Source of the DNA: CADEED01 sp963842515
GTDB lineage: Bacteria > Pseudomonadota > Gammaproteobacteria > Steroidobacterales > Steroidobacteraceae
Assembly (NCBI GenBank): GCA_963842515.1
Contig: CAWJGO010000002.1
Span: 682,001-746,000 of the forward strand
DNA length: 64,000 nucleotides
Reading direction: 5' to 3'
In this document: one piece after another, positions 29,951 to 44,239 of the stretch
Position numbering within the stretch: the stretch's first letter is position 1
Layout: every line of letters begins with the position of its first letter
Notes under the pieces: model-generated
Seen by the model: the letters and a program-made list of their open reading frames with translations, nothing else
Databases searched by the model: none
Told to the model about the DNA's origin: nothing
Program-made: the position numbers and the translations under genes

Positions 29951-30436
29951 TCAGTCGTCGGAGAGCTCGACGACCTCGTCACATTGACGCGCTAATTTGG
30001 GGTCGATGTGCGCACGGTCATCGGCGCCTAACAACACGACGCCATCGTAGGCCTCGATGCGCTGCCTCAACTGGGCGATATTCAGATTGGGGAAGCGGCC
30101 TGATTCTTCGCTCGACGATTCGCCACCCCCAAACAGGTGATCCGTGTCATCGAACATCAACACGGCGTCGGATTCCTCGGCGGCCTTGAACAATGCGTCG
30201 AGATTCTTCTCCGTGTCGCCTATGTACTTGCTGACGATGCGCTGGAGATCGATCTGAAACAGGTCGACCGACAGCTCGTGCGCGAACAGCTGCGCCGCGA
30301 GCAGCTTGTTCTTGCCGGAGTGGCAGGTGAACAACACCCGCAGGCCGCGCCGCGTGCCACTCTGTGTGTCCTCCACCTTGGCACGCCGCGTGGCCAGCAG
30401 GCGATCGAGCACCGGGCGCAATTGTTCGTCGTGCAT
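29951..30436 (-). CDS. Short AAA-family protein with degenerate nucleotide-binding motifs
   Basis: A 161-residue protein that aligns with the AAA core of Cdc48/spastin-type ATPases: LQRIVSKYIGDTEKNL, then AVLMFDDTDHLFGG, then the sensor-1 region VVLLGADDRAHIDPKLAR. Walker A is degraded to FTCHSGKNKLLAA, keeping the Lys but losing two of the glycines and the Thr. The Walker B Glu is Asp, sensor-1 Asn is Asp, and only one of the paired arginine-finger residues remains. ATP hydrolysis is therefore doubtful and a regulatory or scaffold role is inferred. It overlaps the SGNH hydrolase stop by one base (TGATG). Confidence 0.78.
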   Translation of the reverse strand: MHDEQLRPVLDRLLATRRAKVEDTQSGTRRGLRVLFTCHSGKNKLLAAQLFAHELSVDLFQIDLQRIVSKYIGDTEKNLDALFKAAEESDAVLMFDDTDHLFGGGESSSEESGRFPNLNIAQLRQRIEAYDGVVLLGADDRAHIDPKLARQCDEVVELSDD

Positions 30437-31263
30437 CAGTCGAATCCTCTGCCGGGAAATTGCGCTTTGAGCACCGGCCGCCAGCAGTCCTCGGCGAGGC
30501 GTCTAAATCCGGTGCCGCTGGGATGAATCTCGTCTGCCCAGTGCACGTTGTCCACCGGCAGGGCGGCTCGCATGTCGACGAGCTCAAAGCGCGGCCGTGC
30601 CGCGGCCAGCGCCGAGAGGCGTGCATGGAGCTCATCGACCAGGTAGCGCGCCAGCTCACGACCTTCGGTGTCCGGATCGATGCCCTTTGCCACCAGCACG
30701 GGGCGCATCCACGGTCCCGACTTGAGCAACCCGAACGGGCCGGTGGCCTTGCGCCCGGTGGGCTGGAAGTAACAATAGCTGTGCGCCACCACCAGGCATC
30801 GGGGGCGAATCGCGTCGCGTGCATCGAGCAGGCGCGAATACGATGCGACGATGTCATCGAGCACGGTAGTTAGCGTGGCGAGCTTGATGGCACTCTGCCA
30901 TGGATTGCCATTGGTCTTCTTGTCGAGCACCTTCGGCAGCGCGCCCGACACCAGGTCGTTGCCTCCGGCACTCAGCAACAGCGCATCCACTGGGTAGTTC
31001 TTCAGGTAGTACTTGATCTTCTTGAGCTGCTCGCTGCCCGCCTTGAGGATTTCGCGCGCCTCATCGCCGTTGTGCTCAAGCCGCAGTATCGAGAAATCGC
31101 TCATCATCTCGATGAAGTCGGCGATGTTGGAATTGAGCGGATAGCTGAACCAGGAGTCGCCTTCGGTGAGCACTACCAGGCGCCGCGGAAACTGCCTGAT
31201 GCTGGCGGCGAACACCGCCTGTTTCGGACGCGCCTCCGATACGCGTTTGGCCGGCTTCGGCAT
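30436..31263 (-). CDS. SGNH/GDSL-family hydrolase
   Basis: A 275-residue esterase-type protein. LTEGDSWFSYP is block I with the nucleophile Ser, LLLSAGGNDLVSG is block III with oxyanion Asn, and ADEIHPSGTGF is block V with the Asp-His pair. No signal peptide is present, so a cytoplasmic location or non-classical export is likely. The start is ATG 31263, preceded by GGGAGGTGG at seven bases. It forms an operon with the degenerate AAA protein and is divergent from the VWA gene. The substrate is unknown. Confidence 0.85.
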   Translation of the reverse strand: MPKPAKRVSEARPKQAVFAASIRQFPRRLVVLTEGDSWFSYPLNSNIADFIEMMSDFSILRLEHNGDEAREILKAGSEQLKKIKYYLKNYPVDALLLSAGGNDLVSGALPKVLDKKTNGNPWQSAIKLATLTTVLDDIVASYSRLLDARDAIRPRCLVVAHSYCYFQPTGRKATGPFGLLKSGPWMRPVLVAKGIDPDTEGRELARYLVDELHARLSALAAARPRFELVDMRAALPVDNVHWADEIHPSGTGFRRLAEDCWRPVLKAQFPGRGFD

Positions 31264-31456
31264 GCGACCCACCTCCCTGTCACTATTGGTGCGGCACTAT
31301 ACTCCGGCCGGTGCGCCGCGAAAAAGCACATGACCCGCGCGGCCGCCCTTGCGCATGCGGATCGATCCGGAACACCTTGCGAAAGTCCTAACAACAAGAA
31401 ACGGGGAAACTCTTACACTTGCCGTCGCCGTCACGCTTCCCTGGAGACCTGAGACC

Positions 31457-33349
31457 ATGCGTTCCATCACCTTCGCCTTGTTAGTCCTGGCCGGCGGCGG
31501 CGCGGTGGCAGCTCCGAGCCTCACCGCTCCGCCCACGGCCACCGCCGGCTCGACCATCGAGCTGCATGCCACCGGCTCCGGCAACCCCCGGGAGTTCGTC
31601 ACCGTGGTGCCCAAGGGCACGCGCGAGGGCAGCTACCTGGTCTATGTATACGTCAAGCCCGGCAACCTCAAGCTCGCCATGCCCGCGGCTCCTGGAGACT
31701 ACGAACTGCGCATCTGCGAAGCGTCGAACGGCTACAAGACCATGCTCTCCAGGCCCATCAAGATCACCGCCGCCGAAGCCACGGTGAGCGCACCTGCCTC
31801 GGTTGCCGCCGGCGCGACCTTCGAAGTGAAGTGGACCGGGCCCAACCACGAGCGGGACTACGTCACGATCGGCGAGACCGCGCCCGGCGGCCGGCTCTAT
31901 CTCGACTACAAGTATTCGCGCTCAGGCAGTCCGGTGAAACTCGCGGCGCCCGAGAAACCCGGCGATTACGAGGTGCGTTACATCCTCGGCGTCGGCGACA
32001 CCGTGATCGCGCGCCAACCCATCACCATCGGTGAAGTGACCGCATCGGTCACCGCCCCGGCACAAGTGGCCGCAGGCGCCAAGTTCAAGGTGAGCTGGGC
32101 CGGTCCCAACAATCCCCGCGACTTCGTCACCCTGGTGACGGCCGGCACTCGAGAAAAGACCTACCAGCGCTACGTCTACACCGACAAGGGAAATACGCTC
32201 GAATTCACGGCACCCGAGGAGCCCGGCAGCTACGAGTTGCGTTACGCCACCGGCCAGGGATACCTCACACTGGCACGCGCACCAATCGCCGTCGTCGCCG
32301 TCACCGGCACGATCGCCGGGCCCGCACAATCGGTCGCCGGCGAAACGTTCAAGGTCACCTGGAAAGGTCCCGACAACGCGCGAAATTTCGTGACCATCGT
32401 CCCCAAGGGCGCGCGCGAAGGTGAATACAGCTCCTCGTACTTCTATACGACGCCGCAACACAATCCCGGCAGCCTGCTCGCGCCGCTCGCGCCGGGCGAC
32501 TACGAGTTGCGCTATTCCACCGCGGAGAAATATCTCACGCTGGCGCGCGCCGCGATCGCGGTGACGCCTGCGAAAAGCCAACCCGGCAAGCTCGCGGTGA
32601 CCATGACCCCGGGTGCCCGCCCCGGTGGCGCGATCGAAATCATTCTCGACGCCTCGGGTAGCATGCTGCAGAAGCTAGGCGCGGTGCGGCGCATCGACAT
32701 CGCCAAACAGACCTTGACCAAGCTCACCGCTTCCACCATTCCGCCGGGCACACCTTTCGCCTTCCGAGTTTTCGGCCGCGAGGTGGATTCCTGCCAGACC
32801 GATCTCGATGTGCCGCTGGGGCCGTTGAATCCGGCCGCCGTCGCTCAGCGCATCGCCTCGCTCCAGGCCAAGAACGGCGCCAAGACGCCCATCGGCGCCT
32901 CGCTCGAAAAAGTAGCGGACGATCTCAAGAGCGTCACTGGCGAGAAACTCATCGTGCTGGTGACCGACGGCGAGGAGACCTGCGGCGGCGATCCGGCCGC
33001 GGCGATCGCCAACCTGCGCAAGGCCGGCATCGGCACGCGCGTGAGCATCGTCGGTTTCGCGCTCGATGATCAGCAGTTGGCCGGTACCTTTCGGCGCTGG
33101 TCGGATGCGGGTGGTGGTGCTTTCTTCGACGCCAAGGACGCGGCCGGTCTCGACAAGTCGCTGACCGAGGCGTTGCGTCCGGGATTCGAAGTGATGAATG
33201 CCCAGGGCCAAGTGCTGGCGAGCGGCATCGTCGGCGGCGAGGCGGTACTGCTGCCCGCCGGCAATCACACCGTACGTATCAAGGGCCGGCAGAACGCCTC
33301 GAAGTCCGTCGTCGTGAAATCGAAGGAGACCGCGAGCGTTGCCTTCTGA
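31457..33349 (+). CDS. Secreted VWA protein with four Ig-like repeats
   Basis: A 630-residue exported protein. A signal peptide ends AVAAPS near residue 20. Four repeats of about 90-95 residues follow, each with a GP-x-x-x-RDFVT segment and ending in PGDYELRY followed by a beta strand. A VWA domain begins near residue 385 with a full MIDAS: DASGSM, KTPIGAS for the Thr, and LVTDGEETCGGD. The C-terminal 70 residues resemble a small beta domain (GNHTVRIKG). The start is ATG 31457; upstream frame is non-coding. It suggests a periplasmic or surface metal-dependent binding protein. Its neighbours are hydrolases on the opposite strand. Confidence 0.85.
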   Translation: MRSITFALLVLAGGGAVAAPSLTAPPTATAGSTIELHATGSGNPREFVTVVPKGTREGSYLVYVYVKPGNLKLAMPAAPGDYELRICEASNGYKTMLSRPIKITAAEATVSAPASVAAGATFEVKWTGPNHERDYVTIGETAPGGRLYLDYKYSRSGSPVKLAAPEKPGDYEVRYILGVGDTVIARQPITIGEVTASVTAPAQVAAGAKFKVSWAGPNNPRDFVTLVTAGTREKTYQRYVYTDKGNTLEFTAPEEPGSYELRYATGQGYLTLARAPIAVVAVTGTIAGPAQSVAGETFKVTWKGPDNARNFVTIVPKGAREGEYSSSYFYTTPQHNPGSLLAPLAPGDYELRYSTAEKYLTLARAAIAVTPAKSQPGKLAVTMTPGARPGGAIEIILDASGSMLQKLGAVRRIDIAKQTLTKLTASTIPPGTPFAFRVFGREVDSCQTDLDVPLGPLNPAAVAQRIASLQAKNGAKTPIGASLEKVADDLKSVTGEKLIVLVTDGEETCGGDPAAAIANLRKAGIGTRVSIVGFALDDQQLAGTFRRWSDAGGGAFFDAKDAAGLDKSLTEALRPGFEVMNAQGQVLASGIVGGEAVLLPAGNHTVRIKGRQNASKSVVVKSKETASVAF

Positions 33350-33384
33350 CGGTCAAGTCGCGCCCGGCCCTCAATGCCCGAAGG

Positions 33385-35829
33385 TCACCATCCGAACGTT
33401 TTTCGCAGCGCCGTCATTGGCTCATCCCACGGTTCGTGCTCGCCTTTCAACGCCTTGACCGCGGTCTGCGCGATGGCCATGCCGAGCTCGCGGTAGGCCT
33501 CGAGCTGTTCCTCATCGAAGAACTGATCGGCCGTAGTTTGATTCGGAAAGTCGACGTTACGGCGCAGGTACGACAGCGTGTCGGCGTTCATACCGGTAAT
33601 CGGCGAGGCTTGCAGGTATAGAAGGATGCCCTGCTTGTCCGTCCCCGGATATTTGATGGTGCCGAGCGCCCAGCCGCGCTTGACCATCGCACCAAGCTCG
33701 GCCGGCCGCATGCCATCGAGTGGATAGGTCTCGCTGGTGAAGCGGATGTGCACGCCGAAGTCGACGCGTACGCGCTGGATGGCGTTGGCGAGATCCTCCA
33801 TGGCATAGCCCAGATCCTGGCTGCCCTGTGACAGCACGATGATCTTGACGCGGCGGCGAATGAGCTCGTAGAGCCCGGTATTGTCGAAGTGGCCGCCGTC
33901 GGTGAGCTCGATGAAGAACGCATTCTCGGTGGTGCCGCTGCCGAACAGTCCCTGGCGGATGCCGGGAGCGAGCAGGTTCGGCGGAAACCACTTGTGCCAG
34001 GCCTTGGGCTCGACCGAGGCCCGCGGATTGCGGATCCAATAGCCGAGGCGCACGTTGGTGAGCGACAGCAACAGCGACACCAGCGCATTCCGCGTGATGC
34101 CGCGTCCGGCCACGCCGGCATGGGGACTCGCAGCGGCACCCGAAGACGCCACTGCGGTCGCGAGCGTGAAATGCCCATCGCCGAGCTTGGCGGTCTCGAT
34201 CCAGCCGGTGGCGCTGCTGCCGCTGAAACGCGGGCTCAGCACGAAGCTGTCGCCGCCACGGCCGCGAAACCTGTCCTGGCGCGCGCCCACCATGACGACG
34301 TTGCAGTTGACCAGGTGCATGGGCCGCTGCGGCGCGCCGTCATCGTCAACCAGCTTGACCAGGTCGAACTGATCGGCGTTGCCGGCGCGCTTCCACTGGT
34401 TGTCGCGGATGGCCTCCTGGTCCGGCATGAACAGCTCCATGAGGCGGTCGCGATACATGCGACCGATGCCGATGTAGTTGGCATTGACGATGAAGCCCGC
34501 GAACACCCCGGCAAAACTCACGATGGCCATCAGCGGAAGATTGAAACCGGCCAGCGGCAGCGATACCCCAATGGTTTTCTGCACCACCCAGTACGCCACC
34601 AGCAAGATGCCGTACACCAGAAGTACGGCGGTCACGAGGATGCGCAGCGATGAGAACGTCGACGAGGTGGACTTCTTGTCGCGTCCGACGATGAACTGGT
34701 AGATAGCACCGATCACGCCGAGCACCGAGCTCGACACGCCGGCCTGAAGACCCCCGAGCTGGGTGTCGATGAGCCGGTAGACGTGCGGCACGCTCCACAC
34801 GGCAACCACCAGGATGAGGCCGGTGAGCAAGGGGCCAAGCACCTGCTGATAGACGATGCGTATCCGGTACTGCCACTTGTGCACCACGTGCGATCCGGTT
34901 TTTGCCTGGTCGTAGTCGTCCTTGGCCCACCACAGCAGGATCAGGCAGGCGCCCGCGGCCACGAGGAAACCGACGCCTACGGGCCACCGCCAGTGCAACC
35001 CGTCGCTGTTGAAGGCCACACTGCCATCAGGACTACGCAGCAGGTAGACGCTGGCGATCACGAACAGGATCGGCGGCAGCGCACCAATGAACACCGCCGC
35101 CTTGGTGGGAATGCTCCCTAACCAGCTGGCGATGCCGAACAACAGGAAAGCCCCGGCAACCACCAGGCCGAGGAACAGCAACCACGATTCGATGCGCTGC
35201 GGATGTCCCTGCCAATCGGACGCGTCTTGCGGCGGCGGCAGCACACCGCCCACCTGCATGGCCCAGAGAATGGCGGCCAGGATCGCCGTATAGACCGACA
35301 GTGTGATCAACATGCCGCGCAAGGCGACACCGACAAGCGACATGGTCGACATGCTGGAAGGCTGTAGATAGTTGCCGTGCTGGCGGAAGAAGTCGAGCCA
35401 GGTAAAACTGCTGCCTGCCACGCCTTCGCTCTTGTCGGCGCGAAACTCGGCGCTGCGCGCTCCGAGATGCCGGGCGCCGAGATACAACCGCCAGTCCTTG
35501 CCGAACTGCTTTTTGAGCCAGGACACGGCGCCGCCGATGTAGCCGCCACCGGAAACCGTCGACATGTAGTCGAACCGGTCGAAGCAGGTGTCGTCGGAAT
35601 CGGCGGCGGCATCGCCGGGCTTCTCGTTGAGGAAGGTCTGGATCACACCGAGACCGAAAGACGCGGAGCGGATGCCACCGCCGGAAATCGCCAGCGCCGA
35701 GCCGCAAGGGTCGGCGAGATCAGCCTTGGCGCAGGGTAGGTCGAGAGCCTGGCGCTCTTTCAGCAGAAAATCGTCGAAAACACTGACGTCGCCGCCTTGG
35801 GCTCGGGCGCCGGCTTCGGCCTCGCTCAC
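33385..35829 (-). CDS. Membrane patatin-like phospholipase
   Basis: An 814-residue protein combining a patatin catalytic domain with about seven membrane segments in the middle (roughly residues 170-445). ISGGGIRSASFGLG is the oxyanion loop, YMSTVSGGGYIGG holds the nucleophile Ser, and LTDGGHFDNTGLYEL contains the catalytic Asp near residue 640. The membrane block splits the catalytic motifs. The start is GTG 35829, giving a 4-bp overlap (GTGA) with the DUF2235 gene; a GTG at 35841 is an alternative. Lipid acyl hydrolysis at a membrane is inferred. Confidence 0.85.
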   Translation of the reverse strand: MSEAEAGARAQGGDVSVFDDFLLKERQALDLPCAKADLADPCGSALAISGGGIRSASFGLGVIQTFLNEKPGDAAADSDDTCFDRFDYMSTVSGGGYIGGAVSWLKKQFGKDWRLYLGARHLGARSAEFRADKSEGVAGSSFTWLDFFRQHGNYLQPSSMSTMSLVGVALRGMLITLSVYTAILAAILWAMQVGGVLPPPQDASDWQGHPQRIESWLLFLGLVVAGAFLLFGIASWLGSIPTKAAVFIGALPPILFVIASVYLLRSPDGSVAFNSDGLHWRWPVGVGFLVAAGACLILLWWAKDDYDQAKTGSHVVHKWQYRIRIVYQQVLGPLLTGLILVVAVWSVPHVYRLIDTQLGGLQAGVSSSVLGVIGAIYQFIVGRDKKSTSSTFSSLRILVTAVLLVYGILLVAYWVVQKTIGVSLPLAGFNLPLMAIVSFAGVFAGFIVNANYIGIGRMYRDRLMELFMPDQEAIRDNQWKRAGNADQFDLVKLVDDDGAPQRPMHLVNCNVVMVGARQDRFRGRGGDSFVLSPRFSGSSATGWIETAKLGDGHFTLATAVASSGAAASPHAGVAGRGITRNALVSLLLSLTNVRLGYWIRNPRASVEPKAWHKWFPPNLLAPGIRQGLFGSGTTENAFFIELTDGGHFDNTGLYELIRRRVKIIVLSQGSQDLGYAMEDLANAIQRVRVDFGVHIRFTSETYPLDGMRPAELGAMVKRGWALGTIKYPGTDKQGILLYLQASPITGMNADTLSYLRRNVDFPNQTTADQFFDEEQLEAYRELGMAIAQTAVKALKGEHEPWDEPMTALRKTFGW

Positions 35830-36695
35830 GCGCCCTTCCACATCTGCGCTTCCAGGATTTCGGTTTCACGCGTGCAGGGGTCCGGCGGGTTCACGTGCCT
35901 GAGCCGCGATGCCACCGTGTAATGGAATCGGTCGTCCGCCTTCGGTTCGCGTGCACGATTGCGGATGGGATCGAAGTTGTCGCTGATCTTGCCGTCGATG
36001 TTGACGCGCGCGCAGCTCGTCGCGATGCAGTGCGATGCCATGGGCAGACCGCCGGCAATTGCCTTGCGCAGCATCCATCGCAGCGTAATGTCATTGAGCG
36101 CGTGATTGTCGTTGCCGCCACCGACGTCGGAATGCACGCCGCGAAACCACACCTCGCAGCCGTCCTTCATGCGCGTCGGCCGGAATGACTGGCGCGCCTC
36201 ATCGAGCGCCAGCGCGTGATAGCAGGCTTTCACGCCCGCGGACAGACCGAGCTTGTAGCCGAGATTGATGCGATTGAAGTTGAACCCCAGATTGAAGGGA
36301 ATGCCGAAAGCCGCGACCACGTCCCACACGCCCAGGAAACGCACCGGCGGCTTTTCGAGTACGCCGTTGACGCGCACTCCGTCGTCGGCGATCACATTGG
36401 CGAAATGCACCGCCAGCGCCGCGCCGCGACTGAATCCCACGATGTCGACATCGCGGTCGCCGGCGGCAATCTGTTTGGCCATGGCCTTGCTGGCGTCTTC
36501 GATGCGCTCGCGGCCACCGACGCCGAAAGCGCCGCCGAAGAATTTGCCCACGGCGCCGCGCTTGGTGCCAACGCCTTTGAAAAAGAATTTGGGCCCGGTG
36601 TAGAGATCCTTGAACCGCACCACGTTGGTGTTCCGGTCGTACTCGCCCGCATCCTTTTCCGAGTTCCAGGTACCGTCGAACGCGTATAGCGCCAT
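35826..36695 (-). CDS. DUF2235 alpha/beta hydrolase (Tle1-like phospholipase fold)
   Basis: A 289-residue protein with the DUF2235 signatures: YAFDGTWN at the start, VGFSRGAALA with the nucleophile Ser near residue 98, FLGVWDVVAAFG, and GVHSDVGGG with catalytic Asp/His. This fold includes type VI secretion phospholipase effectors (Tle1), but no VgrG, PAAR or immunity gene is nearby, so an effector role is unsupported here. The start is ATG 36695; the longer upstream frame lacks family similarity. It is translationally coupled to the patatin gene. Confidence 0.87.
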   Translation of the reverse strand: MALYAFDGTWNSEKDAGEYDRNTNVVRFKDLYTGPKFFFKGVGTKRGAVGKFFGGAFGVGGRERIEDASKAMAKQIAAGDRDVDIVGFSRGAALAVHFANVIADDGVRVNGVLEKPPVRFLGVWDVVAAFGIPFNLGFNFNRINLGYKLGLSAGVKACYHALALDEARQSFRPTRMKDGCEVWFRGVHSDVGGGNDNHALNDITLRWMLRKAIAGGLPMASHCIATSCARVNIDGKISDNFDPIRNRAREPKADDRFHYTVASRLRHVNPPDPCTRETEILEAQMWKGA

Positions 36696-36809
36696 GGTGT
36701 CCGCCTCCCAAGCAGTGGCGGCAAAGATACCCGGTGTTACGTTCAATTGCGCAGCGCGGCGGATGCACCGACGAATGCGGACTGTGAAGATGTTCCGGAA
36801 AACTTACGG

Positions 36810-36830
36810 ACGCCGCCGCTTCGGCGGCGT
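36810..36830 (-). terminator. Hairpin downstream of the hybrid kinase operon
   Basis: ACGCCGCCG and CGGCGGCGT form a perfect 9-bp stem with a 3-base loop, 22 bases beyond the end of the kinase gene. The T-run (TTTTCC) is on the plus-strand side, so orientation as a canonical minus-strand terminator is imperfect. Confidence 0.55.
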
Positions 36831-36851
36831 TTTCCTTAGTGGCCGTAGGCC

Positions 36852-38551
36852 TTACGAAGTCACGAGCATGTCGCAGATGGTGGCCGGGTCGACAGGCTTC
36901 ACCAGGTGCATATCGAAGCCCGCTTCGCGCGATCGGCGCCGGTCGACATCCTGACCCCAACCCGTGAGCGCCACGAGCACCGCGCCGCGGCCCCAGCTCT
37001 CGGCGCGAATCCGTCTCGCTACTTCGCAACCGTCGAGCTTCGGCATGCCGACATCGAGCACCACGATCTCAGGTTTCCTCAGACCGGCCAGTGCCAGAGC
37101 CTCCTCGCCGTCCGAGGCGCAGTGGACCTCGTGTCCTTCCAGTCGAAGCATGAGCGCCAGGCTTTCCAGCGCATCCTGGTTGTCATCGGCGATGAGAATA
37201 TTGCGCCGCACCTGCGCGACTGGTTCAGCCTTCACCGTGGTGCGTTCCACGTCGCGCGCGGGTTCGGCCACCACGAACAGCGGCAATCGCACCGTGAATT
37301 CGCTGCCCCGGTCGATGCCCTCGCTGGCGGCCGCGATTTCACCACCATGCAGCTCGACCAGGGCCCGTACCAGCGCCAGGCCGATGCCGAGACCACCACT
37401 CGTATTGACCCGTTCGCTCGGAATCTGCGTGAACAGTTCGAAAATACGCGGCATGGAGTCGGGCGAAATGCCGATGCCACTGTCGCGCACGCAGATTTCC
37501 GCCCTGCCGTCGTTGCCGCGCGTGGCGAGCACGATTCTGCCGCCCTCACCGGTGTACTTCGCGGCGTTGTGCAGCAGATTGCCGATCACCTGCGAGAGCC
37601 TCACCGGGTCACCACGCACGTCGAGTGCGGCGTCGTCCGCCTTCACTTCCAGGTGCTGCTTCTTCTGATCGAGAAGCGGCTGCACGGTCTCGATGGCCGC
37701 GGCGACGATGTCGCCCACGCTCACGCGCTCGGATACCAGTACGATCTTGCCGCGCGCGATGCGCGACACGTCGAGCAGGTCGTCGACCAGGCGGATCAGG
37801 TGCTTGAGCTGCCGCTCGATGACACCGCGCGACCAGACGATTTTCGGATCCTGCGTCTCGCCCAGCATGAGCATGTGCGAGGCATTGCGCAGCGGCGACA
37901 GCGGATTGCGCAGCTCATGCGACAGCATCGCCAGGAACTCGTCGCGCTTGACCACCGCATCCTTGAGCTGATTCTCGGCGCGCGTGCGCTCACGGATTTC
38001 CTTCTCGAGCGACTGGTTGGAATGCGACAGCTCGTCGTTGGCGCGTTGCAGGTGGCCGTTGAGCTCCTCGAGCTCGCGCGTCTTCTCGAGTTGGAGTGAG
38101 TAGTTGGCGTCGGCAAGCTGCTTGTTGGAATCGGCCAGCTCCTTGTTGACGGCCTGCAGCTCGCGGCGCTTGCTGTACAGCTCCACGAGCACCGCAACCT
38201 TGCTGCGCAGGATCTCCGGTATGACCGGGATGTACACGTAGTCGATGGCACCGGCCTTGTAGCCCTTGAGCCGGTCGAATTCCGTGACGTGCACGCCGGT
38301 GACGAAAATGATCGGTATGGTTTCGAAGCGCGGATGATCGTGGATCAGCTCCGCGGTCTCGAAGCCGTCCATGCCGGGCATCTTGACGTCGAGCAGCACC
38401 ACCGCGAATTCCTGCTTCATGAGCGCATCGAGCGCTTCGAGGCCGGAATTGACCGCCACCAGGTTGTGGCCCAGCGGCTCGAGAATGGCGCGATAAGTCA
38501 GCAGGCGCGCCGGCTGGTCGTCCACCATCAGGACGTTCGCAATACGTTCAT

Positions 38552-38555
<4 letters not shown>
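36852..38555 (-). CDS. Hybrid sensor histidine kinase with N- and C-terminal receivers
   Basis: A 567-residue soluble kinase. Receiver 1 (about residues 5-125) has VLLDVKMPGMDG. A long coiled coil spans about 130-220. The HisKA motif is FLAMLSHELRNPLSPL, and the HATPase has NLLHNAAKYTGEG, VRDSGIGIS and GGLGIGLALV. Receiver 2 at the C-terminus has VVLDVGMPKLDG. All phosphorelay residues are intact. The start is ATG 38555, overlapping the stop of the poly-HAMP kinase by four bases, so the two are made together and probably act in one relay. Confidence 0.93.
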
Positions 38556-44047
<5,492 letters not shown>

Positions 44048-44239
44048 GGAATGCCCGGGGGTGCCTACGAGGTGCGTCAGAGTCTAAATCTCACGCTTGC
44101 GGGAGTGCACCGCGCTCTGACGTAGGAGGGAACTGACATCGCGGGAGTCTGGGACACGCGGATCGTGCGTCACTCCCGTTGGTTCCGCCCTTCATTGAAC
44201 AGAACATCCGCGTGAAGTTCCGCCGCCATTTTCACCGGA

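Noticed and set aside
35826..36695. Type VI secretion phospholipase effector (Tle1)
   Set aside because: The fold fits, but there is no VgrG, PAAR, Hcp, adaptor or immunity gene in the neighbourhood.
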